Source: HGM13634 sp045537285 (GTDB lineage: Bacteria; Bacillota; Clostridia; TANB77; CAG-508). Taken from it: 58,753 nucleotides of DNA. This document shows, in pieces, positions 8,260 to 17,081 of the stretch. How positions within the stretch are numbered: position 1 is the first letter of the stretch; every line of letters begins with the position of its first letter. The stretch covers positions 1-58,753 of the forward strand of contig JAZSPC010000018.1 in NCBI GenBank assembly GCA_045537285.1. The letters run 5' to 3'. A model generated the notes under the pieces. The model was not told the origin of the DNA. It searched no databases and worked only from the letters and a program-made list of their open reading frames with translations. The position numbers and the translations under genes were made by a program.

Positions 8260-8820
8260 ATGTTATTAGCTTTGGTTGGAGTAACAGGGGTAGGTAAGTC
8301 GTATTATAAAGAAAGAATTGTAGAAAATTTTGATTTTGAAAAAGTAAATACTATACGTACAAGAGAAAAACGTGTAGGGGAAGAAGATGGAAAAGCTGGG
8401 CTATTTATGACGAAACAAGAACTTGAAGAATTAAAAGCACAAGGGAAAATAGCTTATGATTTTGACGTTTTTGGCGGAACTTATGCATATTTAAAAGATG
8501 AAATATTTTCAGAAAAAAACATGGTTTTTGAAATGCACTATACAACAATAGCAGATTGGAAAAAAGTAAGAACTGATATTAAAACTATATATATATTACC
8601 AAAAGATATAGAAATTGCTAAAAATCAAGCAAGAAAAAGAAACTTATCTAAGGAAAAAGAAGAAGAAAGAATTAAAGAAATAGATGAACATTATAACAGA
8701 ATATCTACCGACGAAAACTTACGTAATATGTTTGATTATATAGTATATAATAATTATGATGAAGAATCTGAAAATGAATTATTAGATTTAGTAAAAGAAA
8801 TGCTAAACGGTAACAAATAA
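8260..8820 (+). CDS. Guanylate kinase-like P-loop protein
   Basis: A 186-residue protein with the guanylate kinase fold. Walker A is GVTGVGKS (7-14). The nucleoside-binding stretch TIRTREKRVGEEDGK (about 31-45) corresponds to the TTRxxRxGExxG region of GMP kinases, and GGTYAYLKDEI (near 75-85) to the YGTxxxxV segment. It is more divergent than a housekeeping Gmk and its substrate is uncertain. It is followed 19 bases later by a phosphotransferase-like gene, and the pair may share a transcript. Confidence 0.75.
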   Translation: MLLALVGVTGVGKSYYKERIVENFDFEKVNTIRTREKRVGEEDGKAGLFMTKQELEELKAQGKIAYDFDVFGGTYAYLKDEIFSEKNMVFEMHYTTIADWKKVRTDIKTIYILPKDIEIAKNQARKRNLSKEKEEERIKEIDEHYNRISTDENLRNMFDYIVYNNYDEESENELLDLVKEMLNGNK

Positions 8821-8839
8821 GGAAGAAAAGGATTATAAC

Positions 8840-9673
8840 ATGGAGAAAAAATATTTTGAATTAGGTGAAGATTACGAAAAAATAATAAAAAACACGTTAA
8901 AAGATAAAAAAGTTAAAAACTTTAATCAAATATCTACTGGTTGGACAAATATTGTTTATGAAGTTTCAACAGATGATGGAGATTACTTTTTTAGATTTCC
9001 AAGAGATGATTTCTGGGCTAGAACAATTGTAAAAGATTGTGCGTTATCACAATATATTTATGGTAAAACAGACTTTAACACAGTAAGAACAAACTTATAT
9101 TTTGATAATAATAGACCATATAGTGTTCATGAAAAAATAGAAGGAACAGTTTTGGCAGATAAAATGAATGAATTAAGTCAAGAACAAGTAGATAACATAT
9201 CAGATGAAATTGCTAAATTTATGTATCAATTACATAGTGTAGATTTAAAGAAAAATAAAATTGAGGAACAAAAAGAATCACATTTGAATTTAGTTGATTT
9301 CTTAAATGAGTTATTAGTTTTACATGTAAGTGAAGAAGATAGAAAATTTTGGGATGTACAAGAATTTTCTAAAAAAGAAAATAACTGTTTAGTTCATGGT
9401 GATTTGAATTCAAGCAATGTATTATTGAATAAAGATAATCATGTGGCAGCAATTATTGATTTCGGATTTGCGGGTTATGGAAACAAATATTTTGATGTAG
9501 CAAGAATAATTGGAAGATGTCCAGCACAATTTAAAGATAGTATTGTTAAAAATTATGAAAAATATTCAAACGAAAAATTGGATAAAAATGTATTAGATAC
9601 TGAAATTGATATTTGGACTAATATTGATAATGGTTATATAAATTATATGAGAACAATTGGAATTTACGAATAA
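8840..9673 (+). CDS. Aminoglycoside phosphotransferase family kinase
   Basis: A 277-residue protein of the APH/choline kinase superfamily, which phosphorylates small hydroxyl compounds with ATP. The catalytic loop LVHGDLNSSNVLL (near 189-201; Asp of HGD and Asn of NVL) and the metal-binding IIDFGFAG (near 211-218) are intact. An N-terminal lobe strand DYFFRFPRDD (near 50) would carry nucleotide contacts. The family includes antibiotic kinases but also many sugar and choline kinases, and nothing here shows that it confers resistance. It lies 19 bases after the guanylate kinase-like gene. Confidence 0.85.
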   Translation: MEKKYFELGEDYEKIIKNTLKDKKVKNFNQISTGWTNIVYEVSTDDGDYFFRFPRDDFWARTIVKDCALSQYIYGKTDFNTVRTNLYFDNNRPYSVHEKIEGTVLADKMNELSQEQVDNISDEIAKFMYQLHSVDLKKNKIEEQKESHLNLVDFLNELLVLHVSEEDRKFWDVQEFSKKENNCLVHGDLNSSNVLLNKDNHVAAIIDFGFAGYGNKYFDVARIIGRCPAQFKDSIVKNYEKYSNEKLDKNVLDTEIDIWTNIDNGYINYMRTIGIYE

Positions 9674-9694
9674 AATGTAAATAATAAAATTTAT

Positions 9695-9744
9695 AAAAAT
9701 GGCCATACTAATAAAAGAAATTTTATTAAAGGAGGCTATTTTTT
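9695..9744 (+). promoter_or_regulatory. Terminator-like hairpin abutting the DUF1540 start codon
   Basis: The outer arms AAAAATGGCC (9695-9704) and GGCTATTTTT (9734-9743) pair with one G-U. The inner arms TAATAAAA and TTTTATTA form a perfect 8-bp stem with a GAAA tetraloop (9717-9720). The GGAGG ribosome site (9731-9735) overlaps the right outer arm and the ATG is the next codon (9745). The element could end the upstream transcript and also hide the ribosome site. Confidence 0.6.
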
Positions 9745-9915
9745 ATGAATGAAAATCAAAAAATAAATTGTACAGTAGAAAGTTGTAGATATAATAATAC
9801 AGATAAACAAGAATGCAAATTAAAACAAATAGTTGTATCACCAATGCCAGATTGCGATACAAAAAGATGCGATGAATCAATGTGTTCAAGTTATGAATAT
9901 GGAAAACATGAATAA
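9745..9915 (+). CDS. DUF1540 domain small cysteine-rich protein
   Basis: A 56-residue open frame with the DUF1540 pattern: an N-terminal INCTVESCRYN (7-17), a central CKL, and a C-terminal CDTKRCDESMCSSY. The six conserved cysteines suggest metal binding. The family is common in spore-forming Firmicutes and its function is unknown. The start is set by GGAGG at 9731-9735. The whole leader folds into a hairpin that contains this site, and a terminator follows the stop. Confidence 0.8.
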   Translation: MNENQKINCTVESCRYNNTDKQECKLKQIVVSPMPDCDTKRCDESMCSSYEYGKHE

Positions 9916-9917
9916 GA

Positions 9918-9950
9918 AAAAGGTGCCTTTATAGACACCTTTTATTTTTA
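9918..9950. terminator. Bidirectional terminator
   Basis: AAAAGGTG (9918-9925) and CACCTTTT (9936-9943) with T-rich and A-rich flanks. It lies between the DUF1540 gene and the convergent zinc-ribbon gene. Confidence 0.7.
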
Positions 9951-10196
9951 TCTTAAATTTATTTGATTAGCTATATCTAAAAAATCTTCATTATCTAAAA
10001 ATCTATTTATTGTTTTGCTAGAAATACCTGTTCCAATAGATAAATCATTTAAAGAATTTATATTATCAATATTAATTTCATCAATATATGTTTTAAACTT
10101 TGAAAAATCTGCTTTTTCTTTTGTAGAACAGTTGTAGCAAACATTATCATTTGAAGCAAAAAATGCTCCACAGCGTTCACATCTTTTAAATTCCAT
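9948..10196 (-). CDS. Zinc-ribbon protein resembling YvyF (TIGR03826)
   Basis: An 82-residue protein with an N-terminal zinc ribbon CERCGAFF...CYNC (6-23) followed by a helical region ending in a short helix-turn-helix-like segment (LSIGTGISSKTINRFLDN, about 52-69). This order resembles YvyF, a small protein encoded near flagellar regulators in Bacillus, but no flagellar gene is in the window. A nucleic-acid or regulatory role is possible. The ATG at 10196 follows AGGAGG on the - strand. It is convergent with DUF1540 and divergent from the gene at 10361. Confidence 0.6.
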   Translation of the reverse strand: MEFKRCERCGAFFASNDNVCYNCSTKEKADFSKFKTYIDEINIDNINSLNDLSIGTGISSKTINRFLDNEDFLDIANQINLR

Positions 10197-10289
10197 AATG
10201 TTTCCTCCTACGAAATAAAATTATTTGACATTATTCTACCACATAAGAATAAAAAAATAAAGGAAAAAAGTGAAAAATATGTAAAATTC

Positions 10290-10319
10290 TTGTACAAAAA
10301 AATACTTTTATGATATACT
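10290..10319 (+). promoter_or_regulatory. Promoter of the 10361-tsaB-rimI group
   Basis: TTGTAC (10290-10295), an 18-base spacer and TATACT (10314-10319), 41 bases before the ATG at 10361. Confidence 0.65.
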
Positions 10320-10360
10320 ATGAAATGTATAAAAGTGTCAAAAATTTGGAGGGTTGTGAA

Positions 10361-12154
10361 ATGCCTAAAACAAAAGAAGAAAAGTTAATTTTAGAGAATT
10401 TAGAATATATAGGTTTGGATTTAAAAAACATACCTGATTTTTTAATGAGCTATAAAGATGTGGAATATAAACCTGAGAAGGTTGTAGAACAAACAGATTT
10501 TAAAGTATATAAATATATAAATTTAAAAGATATACAAATATTGTTGACACCAGTAAATAAATTAGGAAGTATAGTGGAAAAATACACAAAAGCACATCCT
10601 TTATGTGAGTATTTAAAAATAGATGATATACTAAGCTCAGATTTATTTGTTGAAATGCTTGAAAAACTAGATAAAAAAGAAATAAATAAAATAGAAGAAG
10701 AGCAAGAGTTGGCTAAAAATAAAGTACCATTTAAAGTAGAATGTGATACTCATAATTTATGGCAAATATATTATTCAGAACTTACTGGCAAGTATTTTAT
10801 GCTAGTTTCAACAGATGAAGCTAATTACAGTGCATTTTTCTATTTATTAAAAAAACAAATCGAATGTGCTAAATTAGAAAAAGATGAATTAATATTTATC
10901 CCTATAACACATTTGGATTATACAAAAAGATATTTAAAGAAAGAACAAATAGCTGATATAGAAAAATATATATGGTTATTTACAAAAGAATGGCCAAAAG
11001 TATATGAAGTATTTGATAAAGAAAATGAATTAACAATACATATTGTAGGTTACACAAAGGTGTATGATGAGATACAAAGTTTATATAAAATAGAGTTAAA
11101 AACAAAATCAGAAGCAGATAAATTCTTTGAATTTATAAAAGATGTATTTATATTAAAAGCAGAGCTACCACATCATTATAACTTTGACACACAAATAAGT
11201 GAAAAAGGTGAGCTAACACTTGAATATAATAACAAAATTGTAGGATACAATACGTTATCAAAGTTTATAAAAGAAGAATATCACAAAAATGCAAGCGAAT
11301 TACAAAAAATATTTGAAGAAAAAGAGAAAATAGATATTGAGTTAGACAAAATAAAAGAAGAGGAAACAGAAAAAAATAAAGAATATCTATTTAAAGAAAA
11401 ACAAGTTTCTACATATTTAGAATGCAGAAAAAGCACATTTGGAAAAATTAAATATTTCTTTAAAAGTAAAACAGGTAAGTTTGCAAAATCAAAAGAAAAT
11501 AAATCTAAAATAGAAAACTTAAAAGAAGAAAATGAAATTGAAAAAAGTATTTCTAATGCAATTATTGAAAATAAAGAAGTATATAACATAGATGATTTAA
11601 TAAAAATATGTATAGAATTAGACAGAATAAACCTAAAAGTAGAAAATGGTAAAATAGAGATTAAAACATTAAAAGATAGAATAAAAATATTAACTGCTAA
11701 AATAGAAAATGCCACTTTATTCCTACAAACAATTGATGAACACAAAAAAAGCATTTTTGAATTTTGGAAATTCTCAAATAGAGATTTACCATTAGGATTA
11801 AATAGTGGATTAGAAATAAAGGAAAAAATAGAAAATATAGAAGAGTCAAAGGAAATGTTTATCTATGCATGTTCAAATGATAAACTAAACTTTGAAGCAG
11901 AAAATACATTCTATACAAATCCGATAATAGCAATGAATAGTATAAAAGATGAAAAAGTAAGTTTATCTAAAATAAAAATACAATTACCACCAGAAGATAT
12001 TTTAATCAATGATGAAGAAATAGAATTTAGTATAAATGAATACAAAATAGACTTGAAAAAACAAAAGATTTTTAGAACAAATTTTGAAGGTGAGAAATTT
12101 AGTTTTAAAGAAAAAATAGTTTGTGTTTATGAATATGAAGCAAGAAAGGAATAA
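10361..12154 (+). CDS. Large coiled-coil protein of unknown function
   Basis: A 597-residue cytoplasmic, lysine- and glutamate-rich protein that I do not recognise. The N-terminal half has mixed strand and helix character. Residues about 310-485 are strongly charged heptad-like helix, for instance around EKEKIDIELDKIKEEETEK, so a coiled coil is likely. There are no membrane segments and no nucleotide motif that I can see. The start is the ATG at 10361 after GGAGGG; an ATG at 10310 lies inside the promoter. The next gene, tsaB, begins one base after its stop, so expression is tied to the t6A-modification gene. Confidence 0.7.
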   Translation: MPKTKEEKLILENLEYIGLDLKNIPDFLMSYKDVEYKPEKVVEQTDFKVYKYINLKDIQILLTPVNKLGSIVEKYTKAHPLCEYLKIDDILSSDLFVEMLEKLDKKEINKIEEEQELAKNKVPFKVECDTHNLWQIYYSELTGKYFMLVSTDEANYSAFFYLLKKQIECAKLEKDELIFIPITHLDYTKRYLKKEQIADIEKYIWLFTKEWPKVYEVFDKENELTIHIVGYTKVYDEIQSLYKIELKTKSEADKFFEFIKDVFILKAELPHHYNFDTQISEKGELTLEYNNKIVGYNTLSKFIKEEYHKNASELQKIFEEKEKIDIELDKIKEEETEKNKEYLFKEKQVSTYLECRKSTFGKIKYFFKSKTGKFAKSKENKSKIENLKEENEIEKSISNAIIENKEVYNIDDLIKICIELDRINLKVENGKIEIKTLKDRIKILTAKIENATLFLQTIDEHKKSIFEFWKFSNRDLPLGLNSGLEIKEKIENIEESKEMFIYACSNDKLNFEAENTFYTNPIIAMNSIKDEKVSLSKIKIQLPPEDILINDEEIEFSINEYKIDLKKQKIFRTNFEGEKFSFKEKIVCVYEYEARKE

Positions 12155-12155
12155 T

Positions 12156-12818
12156 ATGAAAATACTATCAGTTGAAACATCTGGAAAAATATGTGCAGTA
12201 GCATTAACAGAAGATAATAATTTAATAAAACAAGAACTAATAGAAGACGAAAACACACATTCTGTAAAGCTTATGCCATTAGTAGATAAATTATTAAAAG
12301 AGACGGCTACAACAGTAAACGATATAGATTTATTTGCTTGTGATATTGGGCCGGGGTCTTTTACAGGAATTAGAATAGGTGTTTCAACTATCAAAGCCTT
12401 TATAGATGCAACAAATAGAAAAGCGGTAGGTGTTTCATCATTAGAAATATTAGCAGAAAATGTTGAGGAAGATGGAATAATATGTTCATTAATTGATGCT
12501 AAAAATCAAAATGTTTATTGCGGAATATTTGAAAAAAATCAAGATGATTTAAAACAAATAAAAGATTTAAAGTTTGATAACATTAATAATATTATAAATT
12601 CTGTAAAAAATATAAATAAAAAAATAATTTTTGTGGGGGATGGTAGCATCACATATAAAGATATGATAGAATGTGAACTAGAAAATGCAAAAGTTATACA
12701 AGATGGAAAACTAAATGCTAAAAACATAGGAACAATAGCATTTAGAAGAAAAGAACAAGCAGTAGATACGCATAATCTTAAACCAATATATCTTAGAGCA
12801 TCTAATGCTGAAAGATAA
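12156..12818 (+). CDS. tsaB: tRNA threonylcarbamoyladenosine biosynthesis protein TsaB
   Basis: TsaB (YeaZ) is the partner of TsaD in the complex that forms t6A37 in ANN-reading tRNAs. The 220-residue product starts MKILSVETSGK and has the N-terminal ASKHA-type fold, with the family motif CDIGPGSFTGIRIGV (near 64-78) and a later SSLEILA. It is a truncated homologue lacking the catalytic metal site, as expected for TsaB. The start at 12156 follows AAGGA; an in-frame upstream ATG lies inside the preceding gene. TsaD is encoded about 42 kb away at 54781, and TsaC/TsaE are not in the window. Confidence 0.93.
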   Translation: MKILSVETSGKICAVALTEDNNLIKQELIEDENTHSVKLMPLVDKLLKETATTVNDIDLFACDIGPGSFTGIRIGVSTIKAFIDATNRKAVGVSSLEILAENVEEDGIICSLIDAKNQNVYCGIFEKNQDDLKQIKDLKFDNINNIINSVKNINKKIIFVGDGSITYKDMIECELENAKVIQDGKLNAKNIGTIAFRRKEQAVDTHNLKPIYLRASNAER

Positions 12819-12830
12819 AAAGGAAAATAT

Positions 12831-13268
12831 ATGAATATAGAAATAAAAAAAATGACCAAAGAGCATTTGCATCAAATACAAGATATTTTACAAGAACAGT
12901 TTGATGAATTTTGGAATGCAAATATTTTAGATAAAGAATTAGAAAATCCTTTATCAGACTATATTGTAGCAATAAAAAATGGAGAAGTCGTCGGGTATGC
13001 AGGATTATGGCAACCAATAGACGAAGGGCATGTTACCAATATAGTAACTAAAAAAGATAAAAGAGGAAATCATATAGGTTCAAAAATGCTAGAAGAAATT
13101 ATAAATCTAGCAAAAAATAAAAACTTAAAATGTGTAACATTAGAAGTAAATGAACACAATGAAACAGCCATAAAATTATATAAAAAATATAATTTTATAG
13201 AAAAAGGTAAAAGAACAAAATATTATAACAATACAGATGATGCAATTATAATGACATTAGAATTTTAG
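12831..13268 (+). CDS. rimI: Ribosomal protein alanine N-acetyltransferase RimI-like
   Basis: A 145-residue GNAT acetyltransferase. RimI acetylates the N-terminal alanine of ribosomal protein S18 in well-studied bacteria, and rimI commonly follows tsaB. The acetyl-CoA loop is KRGNHIGSKML (near 77-87, a Q/RxxGxG/A form), preceded by the strand HVTNIVTKKD and followed by LEVNEHNETAIKLYKKYNF (near 104-122), the family C-terminal signature. An AAAGGA ribosome site lies a few bases before ATG. Substrate assignment rests on family and neighbourhood only. Confidence 0.88.
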   Translation: MNIEIKKMTKEHLHQIQDILQEQFDEFWNANILDKELENPLSDYIVAIKNGEVVGYAGLWQPIDEGHVTNIVTKKDKRGNHIGSKMLEEIINLAKNKNLKCVTLEVNEHNETAIKLYKKYNFIEKGKRTKYYNNTDDAIIMTLEF

Positions 13269-13297
13269 CAAAAGAAAATAAAAAAGGAGAGAAACTT

Positions 13298-15676
13298 ATG
13301 AAAAATAATGAATTATCGTATAAGAGTTTGAAGAAATATTGTAATCCAGAAAAACTGCCTTTTGAAACAACAGAGGAATTAGAACCAATAAGTACAGGAA
13401 TAGGTCAAGAAAGAGCTATTAAAGCTTTGGAATTTGGATTAAATGTAGATGTAAAAGGATACAATCTATACTTAGAAGGACCAAGTGGTGTAGGGAAAAC
13501 AATGTATACTAAGAGATTTTTAGATACAATCTCTAAAAAGAGAAAGACACCATCAGATTGGTGTTATATATATAATTTTTCTAATCCAAATGAACCAATT
13601 GCGGTTTCTCTTCCAGCGGGTCAAGGTAAAGAATTTAAAGAAACAATGGATCAATTCATTAAAGATATAAAAAATGATATAAATAGTACATTTAGTAATG
13701 AGGATTTTGAGATAGAAAAAAACTCAATAAGACAGCAATATGAGCAAAAAAGAACTATATTATTAGAAAAATTAAACAAAGAGTCTGCTAAATATGGATT
13801 TGAAGTAAAATCAGCTGAAAATGGTATATACATGAAACCGATAGTCGATGGTAAAGCTTTAAAAGAAGAAGAGTTTGAACAATTAGATGAAGAAGTAAAA
13901 AAAGAATATGAAGATAAATCAAATATTGTTCAAGAGCAAATAATATCTGTAATTAGCCAAATAAAAGTAATAGAAAAAGAAGCTGATACTAAAATAGAAG
14001 AATGGCAATCAAATATTGCTTTACTTACTGTAAATGCAAGAATTAATTTAATTAAAGCTGCATATAAAAAGAATAAAAAAATCAACAAATTCTTAACAGA
14101 TATTAAACAAAATATATTAAAAAATATAAATGCATTTATGGAACAAAAGTCACATGGTAATCAACCGGGAGCACCAGTTCCGCCACCAAGCAAACCTTGG
14201 GAAAATTATAGAGTAAATCTATTTGTAGATAATAGCGAATTAGAAGGTGCACCAGTAATAATGGATTCTAATTATTCATATCATAATATTTTTGGTAAGT
14301 TAGAATATGAAAACTATTATGGCTCATTAAAAACTGACCATACAATGCTTAAAGCAGGGCTTCTTCAAAAGGCAAACGGAGGATATATAATATTTCAAGC
14401 AAAAGATTTGCTTGAAAATCAAATGTGCTATAATGCTCTTAAAAAAGCATTAAGAATGAAAGAAATAAGCATTGAAAATACATCAGATCAACGCAGCTCG
14501 ATGGTTATGGTATCATTAAAGCCAGAGGCAATTCCATTAGATATAAAAGTAATATTAATAGGAAATAGCAGTATTTATCATACACTTTTAGCGGCAGATG
14601 AAGATTTTAGAAAACTATTTAAAGCAAAAGTAGAGTTCGCAGAAGATGCTCCAAGAACAGATGAAAATGCAATAAAACTTGCCAGATTTATGCATGGATT
14701 CTGTGAACAAGAAGAAATAATGCATTTAGATAAATATGCAGTAGCAAAAATTATAGAATATGCATCAAGACTTGCAGATAACCAAAATAAGTTATCAACA
14801 AGATTTAATGATTTAGCGCAAATAATTGGAGAAGCTGGTACTTGGGCAAAAATGAGTAAATCAAAAATAGTTAAAGAAGAACATGTAACAAAGGCATTAG
14901 AAGAAAGTGTTGAAAGAGTTAAAAAGTATGACGAAAAATATACTGAAATGATAAGAGAAAATACTCTTTTAATAAGCACAGAGGGAGAAAAAGTAGGACA
15001 AATAAATGGTTTGACAGTTATGACAATTGGTGATTACACATTTGGAAAACCGGCAAAAATAACTGCTAATACTTATACAGGAAAAAACGGAATAATAAAT
15101 GTTGAAAGAGAAGTTAAAATGTCTGGCTCATCTCACTCAAAAGGTGTGTTAATTCTAAATGGATACTTAGGAGAGATGTTTGCGCAAGATATTCCTTTAT
15201 CACTTACTGCAAGTATATGTTTTGAACAGTTATATAATGGGGTAGATGGGGACAGTGCATCAAGCACAGAACTTTATGCATTACTTTCGAGTTTATCAGA
15301 TTTACCTATCAACCAATCAATTGCTGTTACAGGTTCGGTAAATCAAAAAGGAGATATACAACCAATAGGTGGCGTAAATGCAAAAATAGAAGGCTTCTAT
15401 CAAATTTGTAAAATGAGAGGCTTAAATGGAAATCATGGGGTAATGATACCAATACAAAATGTAGCAAACTTAAACTTATCAGATGAAGTTGTAGAAGCTG
15501 TTAAAGATAAAAAATTCCATATATATGCAATATCTAACATAGAAGAAGGAATAGAAATTTTAACAGGAGTACCAGCGGGAAAGAAAGATAAAAATGGAAA
15601 CTTCCCAGCAGGTACAGTAAATCATTTAGTATATGAAAAACTAAAAAAATATGCAAAAATAAGCGCAAGAGATTAA
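13298..15676 (+). CDS. Lon-type ATP-dependent protease (AAA_32/Lon_C)
   Basis: A 792-residue soluble AAA+ protease of the LonB-like group without the classical N-terminal Lon domain. Walker A is EGPSGVGKT (about 60-68). A long helical insertion with coiled-coil features covers about 115-285. The C-terminal protease domain has the Ser-Lys dyad: Ser653 in DGDSAS and Lys696 in GGVNAKIEG, 43 residues apart, the same spacing as in classical Lon. No membrane segment is seen, unlike archaeal LonB. It presumably degrades regulatory or damaged proteins. It follows rimI by 29 bases with a GGAGAG ribosome site and is closed by a terminator. Confidence 0.9.
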   Translation: MKNNELSYKSLKKYCNPEKLPFETTEELEPISTGIGQERAIKALEFGLNVDVKGYNLYLEGPSGVGKTMYTKRFLDTISKKRKTPSDWCYIYNFSNPNEPIAVSLPAGQGKEFKETMDQFIKDIKNDINSTFSNEDFEIEKNSIRQQYEQKRTILLEKLNKESAKYGFEVKSAENGIYMKPIVDGKALKEEEFEQLDEEVKKEYEDKSNIVQEQIISVISQIKVIEKEADTKIEEWQSNIALLTVNARINLIKAAYKKNKKINKFLTDIKQNILKNINAFMEQKSHGNQPGAPVPPPSKPWENYRVNLFVDNSELEGAPVIMDSNYSYHNIFGKLEYENYYGSLKTDHTMLKAGLLQKANGGYIIFQAKDLLENQMCYNALKKALRMKEISIENTSDQRSSMVMVSLKPEAIPLDIKVILIGNSSIYHTLLAADEDFRKLFKAKVEFAEDAPRTDENAIKLARFMHGFCEQEEIMHLDKYAVAKIIEYASRLADNQNKLSTRFNDLAQIIGEAGTWAKMSKSKIVKEEHVTKALEESVERVKKYDEKYTEMIRENTLLISTEGEKVGQINGLTVMTIGDYTFGKPAKITANTYTGKNGIINVEREVKMSGSSHSKGVLILNGYLGEMFAQDIPLSLTASICFEQLYNGVDGDSASSTELYALLSSLSDLPINQSIAVTGSVNQKGDIQPIGGVNAKIEGFYQICKMRGLNGNHGVMIPIQNVANLNLSDEVVEAVKDKKFHIYAISNIEEGIEILTGVPAGKKDKNGNFPAGTVNHLVYEKLKKYAKISARD

Positions 15677-15741
15677 AAGTCGAATTATGTCAAAAGAATT
15701 TTATTGCAATATATCAAATAATAGAATATAATACAAACAAG

Positions 15742-15771
15742 GGGCAAGAGGTTATAAATCTTGCTCTTTTT
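15742..15771 (+). terminator. Rho-independent terminator after the Lon-type gene
   Basis: GGGCAAGA (15742-15749) and TCTTGCTC (15759-15766) followed by five T. Confidence 0.8.
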
Positions 15772-15777
15772 GTATTG

Positions 15778-15840
15778 TGATGTACATCAATAATTTAAAT
15801 CTAAAAAACAAATTATCAAAAATTTTAGTCTGATAATTTG
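15778..15840 (+). repeat. Palindrome and inverted repeat upstream of the DUF1016 gene
   Basis: TGATGTACATCA (15778-15789) is a perfect 12-base palindrome. CAAATTATCA (15809-15818) and TGATAATTTG (15831-15840) form a perfect 10-base inverted repeat with a 12-base gap. Both lie in the 260-base gap before the DUF1016 gene, outside the preceding terminator. They may be binding sites for a regulator or an RNA hairpin. Confidence 0.5.
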
Positions 15841-15933
15841 AATTTCAAAGAAAAAATAAAAGTTGAAAAAATGGCATTTAATTATGCTTATTAAACATAT
15901 GCAAATAATTCAAATATAGAAATGAGGGAATTT

Positions 15934-16936
15934 ATGCAAGAAAGTAAAATGTTAAAAGAAGATTTTAAAAAAGTTGTAGAAAACATAAAAAGCGAAGTTT
16001 ATAAAACACAGACATTAATAATGAGTGACGCAAATAAAAGATTAATAGAATTGTATTATTATGTAGGAAAAATAGTATATGAAAATTCTTATTGGGGAAA
16101 TAAATTTATAGAAAGTTTGAGTACTGCAATTAAAATTGAGTTTCCAAACATAAAAGGTTTTTCGATAAGAAATATTAAAAATATGAAGAAATTTTATATA
16201 GAATTAAGCAATGACTCAAAAGTGCAGACGGCATCTGCACAAATTCCTTGGTCACATAATATGCTTATTTTAGACAAAATAAAAGATAAAAATGAAAGAT
16301 TATGGTATATGGAAAAATGTGTAGAAAATGGTTGGTCAGTGGACATTCTTAAAATTCAAATCTGTACGAAATTATATGAAAGACAAGGAAAAAAATTTAA
16401 AGATAATAATTTTAAAGAAAAATTAATTTCTCCATTAAGTGATTTGGCAAATAATATGCAAAAAGATCCATATATATTTAGTTTACCATTATTAAAAGAA
16501 AAATATATTGAAACAGAATTAGAAAATGCTTTGGTAGAAAGAATAAAAGATACTTTAATTGAACTTCGGAAAAGGGTTTAGTTTTGTAGGAAATCAATAT
16601 AAGATATCAGTGGATAATACGGATTATTTTATTGATATGCTATTTTATAATCTAAAACTAAGGTGTTATGTTGTAATTGAATTAAAAATAGGAGAATTTA
16701 AACCAGAATATGCAGGAAAACTAAACTTTTATATAAATGCAGTAAATAATACATTAAAAACAGAAAAAGATAATAATACAATAGGTTTAATTTTGTGTAA
16801 AGATAAAAGTAAATTAACAGTTGAATATTCATTAAATAATGTGGCAAATCCAATAGGGATATCTTCTTTTGAAATATTACCCAAAGAAATTATAGAAGCA
16901 TTGCCGACAGAAGAAGATTTAAATTTACATATTTAA
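15934..16936 (+). CDS. DUF1016 (YhcG-like) PD-(D/E)XK nuclease family protein, +1 frame shift at 16567
   Basis: Two overlapping frames together make one 333-residue DUF1016 protein, a family with an N-terminal winged-helix-like domain and a C-terminal PD-(D/E)XK nuclease fold, often found in defence islands. The first frame (to the TAG at 16579) holds the N-terminal domain, including WSHNMLILDKIKD. The second holds the nuclease part with IDMLFYN and VVIELKIGEFKPEYAGK, whose Asp and E-x-K are the expected catalytic residues. The join is gaa ctt C gga aaa: skipping one C gives ELGKGFSFVG, the family consensus. The downstream frame is open for over 120 codons. The start at 15934 follows AGGGA. 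It is either recoded or a very recent pseudogene. Confidence 0.75.
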
Positions 16937-16953
16937 TTTTTTTTGACGCTTCG

Positions 16954-17028
16954 CTTTTTTAAAAATAAAAAAGTAAATATGGAATCTTGTATTTCAATAT
17001 TTACACTTTACTTTTTTTATGATATATT
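16954..17028 (+). promoter_or_regulatory. Inverted repeats and promoter for the transketolase genes
   Basis: TTTACA (17000-17005), a 17-base spacer and TATATT (17023-17028) precede the ATG at 17082. The inverted repeat GTAAATAT/ATATTTAC (16973-16980, 16997-17004) overlaps the -35 box and could be an operator. CTTTTTT/AAAAAAG (16954-16973) is a weak AT-only hairpin that may help end the upstream transcript. Confidence 0.55.
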
Positions 17029-17081
17029 AAGAAAAAATAGTAAATAATATAGTAAATATTTATATAAAAAGGGTGACGAAT

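Noticed and set aside
16559..16936. Separate gene starting at TTG 16559
   Set aside because: It has no ribosome site and encodes only the second half of a DUF1016 protein that continues the preceding frame exactly after one base is skipped.
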